The position numbers and the translations under genes are program-made. Under the pieces are notes generated by a model. The model was not told the DNA's origin and did not search any database. It was given only the letters and a program-made list of their open reading frames with translations. DNA of 64,000 nucleotides from Crotalaria pallida (lineage: Eukaryota > Streptophyta > Magnoliopsida > Fabales > Fabaceae): the NCBI GenBank assembly GCA_037953625.1, contig CM075651.1, positions 103,417,001 through 103,481,000 of the forward strand, read 5' to 3'. Within the stretch, counting starts at the first letter, position 1. Each line of letters opens with the position of its first letter. Shown here piece after piece: positions 59,251-64,000 of the stretch.

Positions 59251-61213
59251 GTCCCCAAGGGACGTAGAGGGTCTAGCATGAGTCCTTGGAGGTTATAACA
59301 AGTGTAGAATGGTTAAGAGAGTATTCTAAAGGTGTAGAATGGTCTATGAATGTGTATGAGGACCTATAAGAACAATTAGAATGATCCTAAACATTGCATG
59401 GTACCCTAAGGGACGTAGAGGGTGTAGCATGAGTCCTTGGAGGTTCTAACAAGTGTAGAATGGTTAAGATAGTATTCTAAAGGCATAGAATGGTCTAGGA
59501 ATGTGTATTAGGACCTATAAGAACCATTAGAATGATCCTAAACAATGCTTGGGTCCCCAAGGGACGTAGAGGGTTTAGCATGAGTCCTTGGAGGTTCTAA
59601 CAAGTGTAGAATGGTTAAGAGAGTATTCTAAAGGCTTAGAATGGTCTAGGAATGTGTATTAGGACTTATAATAACCATTAGTATGATCCTAAGCAATGCA
59701 TGGTACCCCAAGGGATGTAGAGGGTGTAGCATGAGTGCTTGGAGGTTCTAACAAGTGTAGGATGGTTAAGAGAGTATTCTAAAGGCTTAGAATGGTCTAA
59801 GAATGTTAATTAGGACTTATAAGAACCATTTGAACGATCCTAAACAATGCTTGAGTCCCCAAGGGACGTAGAGGGTCTAGCATGAGTCCTTGGAGGTTAT
59901 AACAAGTGTAGAATGGTTAAGAGAGTATTCTAAAGGTGTAGAATGGTCTATGAATGTGTATGAGGACCTATAAGAACAATTAGAATGATCCTAAACATTG
60001 CATGGTACCCTAAGGGACGTAGAGGGTGTAGCATGAGTCCTTGGAGGTTCTAACAAGTGTAGAATGGTTAAGATAGTATTCTAAAGGCATAGAATGGTCT
60101 AGGAATGTGTATTAGGACCTATAAGAACCATTAGAATGATCCTAAACAATGCTTGGGTCCCCAAGGGACGTAGAGGGTTTAGCATGAGTCCTTGGAGGTT
60201 CTAACAAGTGTAGAATGGTTAAGAGAGTATTCTAAAGGCTTAGAATGGTCTAGGAATGTGTATTAGGTCTTATAAGAACCATTAGAATGATCCTAAACAA
60301 TGCTTGAGTCCCCAAGGGACGTAGACGGTGTAGCATGAGTCCTTGGAGGTTCTAACAGGTGTAGAATGGTTAAGAGAGTTTTATAAAGGTGTAGAATGGT
60401 CTAGGAATGTGTATTAGGACCTATAAGAACAATTAGAAAGATCCTAAACAATGCTTGAGTCCCCAAGGGACGTAGAGGGTGTAGCATGAGTCCTTGGAGG
60501 TTCTAACAGGTGTAGAATGGTTAAGAGAGTATTCTAAAGGCTTAGAATGGTCTAGGAATGTGTATTAGGTCTTATAAGAACCATTAGAATGATCCTAAAC
60601 AATGCTTGAGTCCCCAAGGGACGTAGAGGGTGTAGCATCAGTCCTTAGAGGTTCTAACAGGTGTAGAATGGTTAAGAGAGTATTCTAAAGGTGTAGAATG
60701 GTCTAGGAAAGTGTATTAGGACTTATAAGAACCATGAGAATGATCCTAAACATTGCATGAGTCCCCAAGGGACGTAGAGGGTGTAGCATGAGTGCTTGGA
60801 GGTTCTAACAGGTGTAGAATGGTTAAGAGAGTATTCTAAAGGTGTAGAATGGTCTAGGAAAGTGTATTAGGACTTATAAGAACCATGAGAATGATCCTAA
60901 ACAATGCTTGAGTCCCCAAGGGACGTAGAGGGTCTAGCATGAGTCATTGGAGGTTCTAACAGGTGTTGAATGGTTAAGAGAGTATTCTAAAGGCTTAGAA
61001 TGGTCTAGGAATTTGAATTAGGACTTTTAAGAACCATTAGAATGATCCTAAACAATGCTTGAGTCCCCAAGGGACGTAGAGGGTGTAGCATGAGTCCTTG
61101 GAGGTTCTAACAGGTGTAGAATGGTTAAGAGAGTATTCTAAAGGCTTAGAATGGTCTTGGAATGTGTATTAGGACTTATAATAACCATTAGAATGATCCT
61201 AAACATTGCATGG
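59251..61213 (+). repeat. 13-monomer block with a 604-bp internal tandem duplication
   Basis: The stretch from about 59157 to 59664 recurs at 59761-60268 (offset 604 = 4 x 151), with GTTATAACAAG, GGTCTATGAATGTGTATGAGG, TACCCTAAGG, GGCATAG and GCTTGGGTCC in both. Related sequence lies at 51649-52150 and 63569-64000. The right part belongs to the 1.5-kb duplication that starts near 60512. Confidence 0.8.
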
Positions 61214-62119
61214 TCCCCCAAGGGACGTAGAGGGTGTAGCATGAGTACTTGGAGGTTCTAACAAGTGTAGAATGGTTAAGATAGTATTCTAAAGGTGTAG
61301 AATGGTCTAGGAATGTGTATTAGGACCTATAAGAACAATTAGAAAGATCCTAAACAATGCTTGAGTCCCCAAGGGAGGTAGAGGGTGTAGCATGAGTCCT
61401 TGGAGATTCTAACAAGTGTAGAATGGTTAAGAAAGTATTCTAAAGGCTTAGAATGTTCTAGGAATGTGTATTTGTACTTATAATAACCATTAGAATGATC
61501 CTCAGCAATGCATGGTACCCCAAGGGACATAGAGGGTGTAGCATGAGTCCTTGGAGGTTCTAACAAGTGTAGGATGGTTAAGAGAGTATTCTAAAGGCTT
61601 AGAATGGTCTAGGAATGTGTATTAGGACTTATAATAAATATTAGAATGATCCTAAACATTGCATGGTACCCCAACGGACGTAGAGGGTGTAGCATGAGTC
61701 CTTGGAGGTTCTAACAAGTGTAGAATGGTTAAGAGAGTATTCTAAAGGCTTAGAACGGTCTAGGAATGTGTATTAGGACTTATAAGAACCATTAGAATGA
61801 TCCTAAACAATGCTTGAGTCCCCAAGGGACGTAGAGGGTGTAGCATGAGTCCTTGGAGGTTCTAACAAGTGTAGAATGGTGTAGAAAGTATTCTAAAGGC
61901 TTAGAATGTTCTAGGAATGTGTATTTGTACTTATAATAACCATTAGAATGATCCTAAGCAATGCATGGTACCGCAAGGGACGTAGAGGGTGTAGCATGAG
62001 TCCTTGGAGGTTCTAACAAGTGTAGAATGGTTAAGAGAGTATTCTAAAGGTGTTGAATGGTCTAGGAAAGTGTATTAGGACCTATAAGAACAATTAGAAA
62101 GATCCTAAACAATGCTTGA
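61214..62119 (+). repeat. 906-bp six-monomer block, copy 3 of 3
   Basis: Same six monomers as 57439-58344 at offset 3775, matching to about 62024. It then has GTAGAATGG and a GGTGTTGAATGG unit instead of GTAGGATGG. Confidence 0.87.
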
Positions 62120-64000
62120 GTCCTCAAGGGACGTAGAGGGTGTAGCATGAGTCCTTGGAGGTTCGAACCAGTGTAGAATTGGTAAAATAGTATTCTAAAG
62201 GTGTAGAATGGTCTAGGAATATGTATTAGGACCTATAAGAACAATTAGAAAGATCCTAAACAATGCTTGAGTCCCCAAGGGACGTAGAGGGTGTAGCATG
62301 AGTCCTTGGAGGTTCTAACAAGTGTAGAATGGTTAAGAAAGTATTCTAAAGGCTTAGAATGTTCTAGGAATGTGTATTTGTACTTATAATAACCATTAGT
62401 ATGATCCTAAGCAATGCATGGTACCCCAAGGGACGTAGAGGGTGTAGCATGAGTGCTTGGAGGTTCTAACAAGTGTAGGATGGTTAAGAGAGTATTCTAA
62501 AGGCTTAGAATGGTCTAGGAATGTGTATTAGGACTTATAAGAACCATTAGAATGATCCTAAACAATGTTTGAGTCCCCAAGGGACGTAGAGGGTCTAGCA
62601 TGAGTCCTTGGAGGTTCTAACAAGTGTAGAATGGTTAAGAGAGTATTCTAAAGCCTTAGAATGGTCTAGGAATGTGTATTAGGACTTATAATAACCATTA
62701 GAATGATCCTAAACATTGCATGGTACCCCAAGGGACGTAGAGGGTGTAGCATGAGTCCTTAGAGGTTCTAACAAGTATAGAATGGTTAAGAGAGTATTCT
62801 AAAGGCTTAGAATGGTCTAGAAATGTGTATTAGGACTTATAAGAACCATTAGAATGATCCTAAACAATCTTGAGTCCCCAAGGGACGTAGAGAGTCAAGC
62901 ATGAGTTCTTGGAGGTTCTAACAAGTGTAGAATGGTTAAGAGAGTATTCTAAAGGTGTAGAATGGTCTAGGAATGTGTATTAGGACGTATAAGAACAATT
63001 AGAAAGATCCTAAACAATGCTTGAGTCCCCAAGGGACGTAGAGGGTGTAGCATGACTCCTTGGAGGTTCTAACAGGTGTAGAATGGTTAAGAGAGTATTC
63101 TAAAGGCTTAGAATGGTCTAGGAATGTGTATTAGGACTTATAATAACCATTAGAATGATCCTAAACATTGCATGGTACCTCAAGGGACGTAGAGGGTGTA
63201 GCATGAGTCCTTGGAGGTTCTAACAAGTGTAGAATGGTTAAGATAGTATTCTAAAGGTGTAGAATGGTCTAGGAATGTGTATTAGGACCTATAAGAACAA
63301 TTAGAAAGATCCTAAACAATGCTTGAGTCCCCAATGGACGTAGAGGGTGTAGCATGAGTCCTTGGAGGTTCTAACAAGTGTAGAATGGTTAAGAAAGTAT
63401 TCTAAAGGCTTAGAATGTTCTAGGAATGTGTATTTGTACTTATAATAACCATTAGTATGATCCTAAGCAATGCATGGTACCCCAAGGGACGTAGAGGGTG
63501 TAGCATGAGTGCTTGGAGGTTCTAACAAGTGTAGGATGGTTAAGAGAGTATTCTAAAGGCTTAGAATGGTCTAAGAATGTTAATTAGGACTTATAAGAAC
63601 CATTAGAATGATCCTAAACAATGCTTGAGTCCCCAAGGGACGTAGAGGGTCTAGCATGAGTCCTTGGAGGTTATAACAAGTGTAGAATGGTTAAGAGAGT
63701 ATTCTAAAGGTGTAGAATGGTCTATGAATGTGTATGAGGACCTATAAGAACAATTAGAATGATCCTAAACATTGCATGGTACCCTAAGGGACGTAGAGGG
63801 TGTAGCATGAGTCCTTGGAGGTTCTAACAAGTGTAGAATGGTTAAGATAGTATTCTAAAGGCATAGAATGGTCTAGGAATGTGTATTAGGACCTATAAGA
63901 ACCATTAGAATGATCCTAAACAATGCTTGGGTCCCCAAGGGACGTAGAGGGTTTAGCATGAGTCCTTGGAGGTTCTAACAAGTGTAGAATGGTTAAGAGA
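62120..64000 (+). repeat. Mosaic block at right edge of window; array continues
   Basis: Includes an A-like unit with GGTTCGAACCAG (62160) and GAATTGGTAAAATAG, AATGTTTGAG, AAAGCCTTAG, AAGTATAGAATGG, GAGAGTCAAGC (62890) and CATGACTCC. Much of it resembles 49140-49960 and 51050-52080. The last bases are mid-monomer, so the array continues beyond base 64000. Confidence 0.78.

Larger units (their letters stand above)
1..64000 (+). repeat. Satellite DNA array, 151-bp monomer, about 424 tandem copies
   Basis: Every stretch of the window aligns to one monomer. Monomer starts can be followed by eye at 1, 152, 303, 454, 605, 755, 906, 1057 and so on, all in the same orientation. Nearly all units are 151 bp. 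The common exceptions are 150 bp: units ending CAATCTTGAG, and units with GAGCCCTCGAGG in place of GAGTCCTTGGAGG. The first two monomers differ at 17 of 151 positions (about 11%), whereas corresponding monomers of neighbouring higher-order copies are nearly identical. Stops occur in all six frames and there is no unique sequence. Such arrays are typical of eukaryotic centromeric or pericentromeric heterochromatin. That location is inferred, and the satellite family and species are not recognised. Confidence 0.98.

Noticed and set aside
62160..62170. GGTTCGAACCA resembling a tRNA B box, with TAGCATGAGTCC upstream recalling an A box
   Set aside because: The spacing between the two motifs is far too short for a tRNA, no cloverleaf can be drawn, and other monomers read GGTTCTAAC. 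Chance similarity is likely, although a distant tRNA-derived origin cannot be excluded by eye.
1..64000. CENP-B box
   Set aside because: No NTTCGNNNNANNCGGGN match was seen. The consensus contains no CGGG, and its only CpG lies in GGACGTAG.
1..64000. CRISPR array
   Set aside because: Repeats are contiguous 151-bp units with no unique spacers and no cas-like genes, and monomer types recur in a HOR pattern.
1..64000. Transposon, retroelement or rDNA spacer origin
   Set aside because: No terminal repeats, target-site duplications, coding remnants or rRNA sequence were seen. Monomers join directly to each other throughout.

Overview
The whole window is one uninterrupted satellite DNA array. A monomer of 151 bp is repeated head-to-tail, always in the same orientation, about 424 times from base 1 to base 64000. 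I found no gene, RNA gene, transposon, CRISPR array or unique spacer. The array runs off both ends, so its full size is unknown. The only open frames of note are three identical 75-codon frames on the minus strand. They are copies of one stop-less stretch of satellite that was later duplicated, and I do not annotate them as genes.

Long homogeneous arrays of roughly nucleosome-length monomers, arranged in higher-order repeats (HORs), point to a eukaryotic chromosome, most likely centromeric or pericentromeric heterochromatin. I do not recognise the monomer and cannot name the species. The consensus is about 40% GC, with 41 G to 20 C on the + strand. It has one CpG, which is decaying in many copies, and no CAG, CTG, CCG or CGG. 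This fits a genome with cytosine methylation (plant or vertebrate), but the clue is weak.

Layout. (1) Bases 1-10105 hold 5-, 9-, 12-, 9- and 6-monomer blocks of one family (types A-J). The first 5.09 kb recurs almost unchanged at 6185-11278, an offset of 6184 bp. (2) Bases 10106-23802 are a regular array of a 12-monomer HOR of exactly 1810 bp, broken by one 4-monomer and one 15-monomer unit. (3) Bases 23803-38441 are a mosaic of the same and newer monomer types, with chimeric monomers and block duplications of 1-2 kb. (4) Bases 38442-42517 carry a different, 10-monomer HOR of 1510 bp. (5) Bases 42518-64000 are a second mosaic, with a 1510-bp block copied 6325 bp away and a six-monomer 906-bp block present three times.

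Within the monomer, positions 1-49 are almost invariant. Type-specific differences are spread over positions 50-151 and lie mostly beyond position 65. The monomer holds three short dyads (GTCCC/GGGAC, ATTCTAA/TTAGAAT, TTAGGA/TCCTAA) and a duplicated 12-bp motif that has mediated at least one 30-bp internal deletion. The sequence is best read as a record of unequal crossing-over and block duplication, perhaps acting around a conserved protein-binding or nucleosome-positioning segment. That functional reading is inference.
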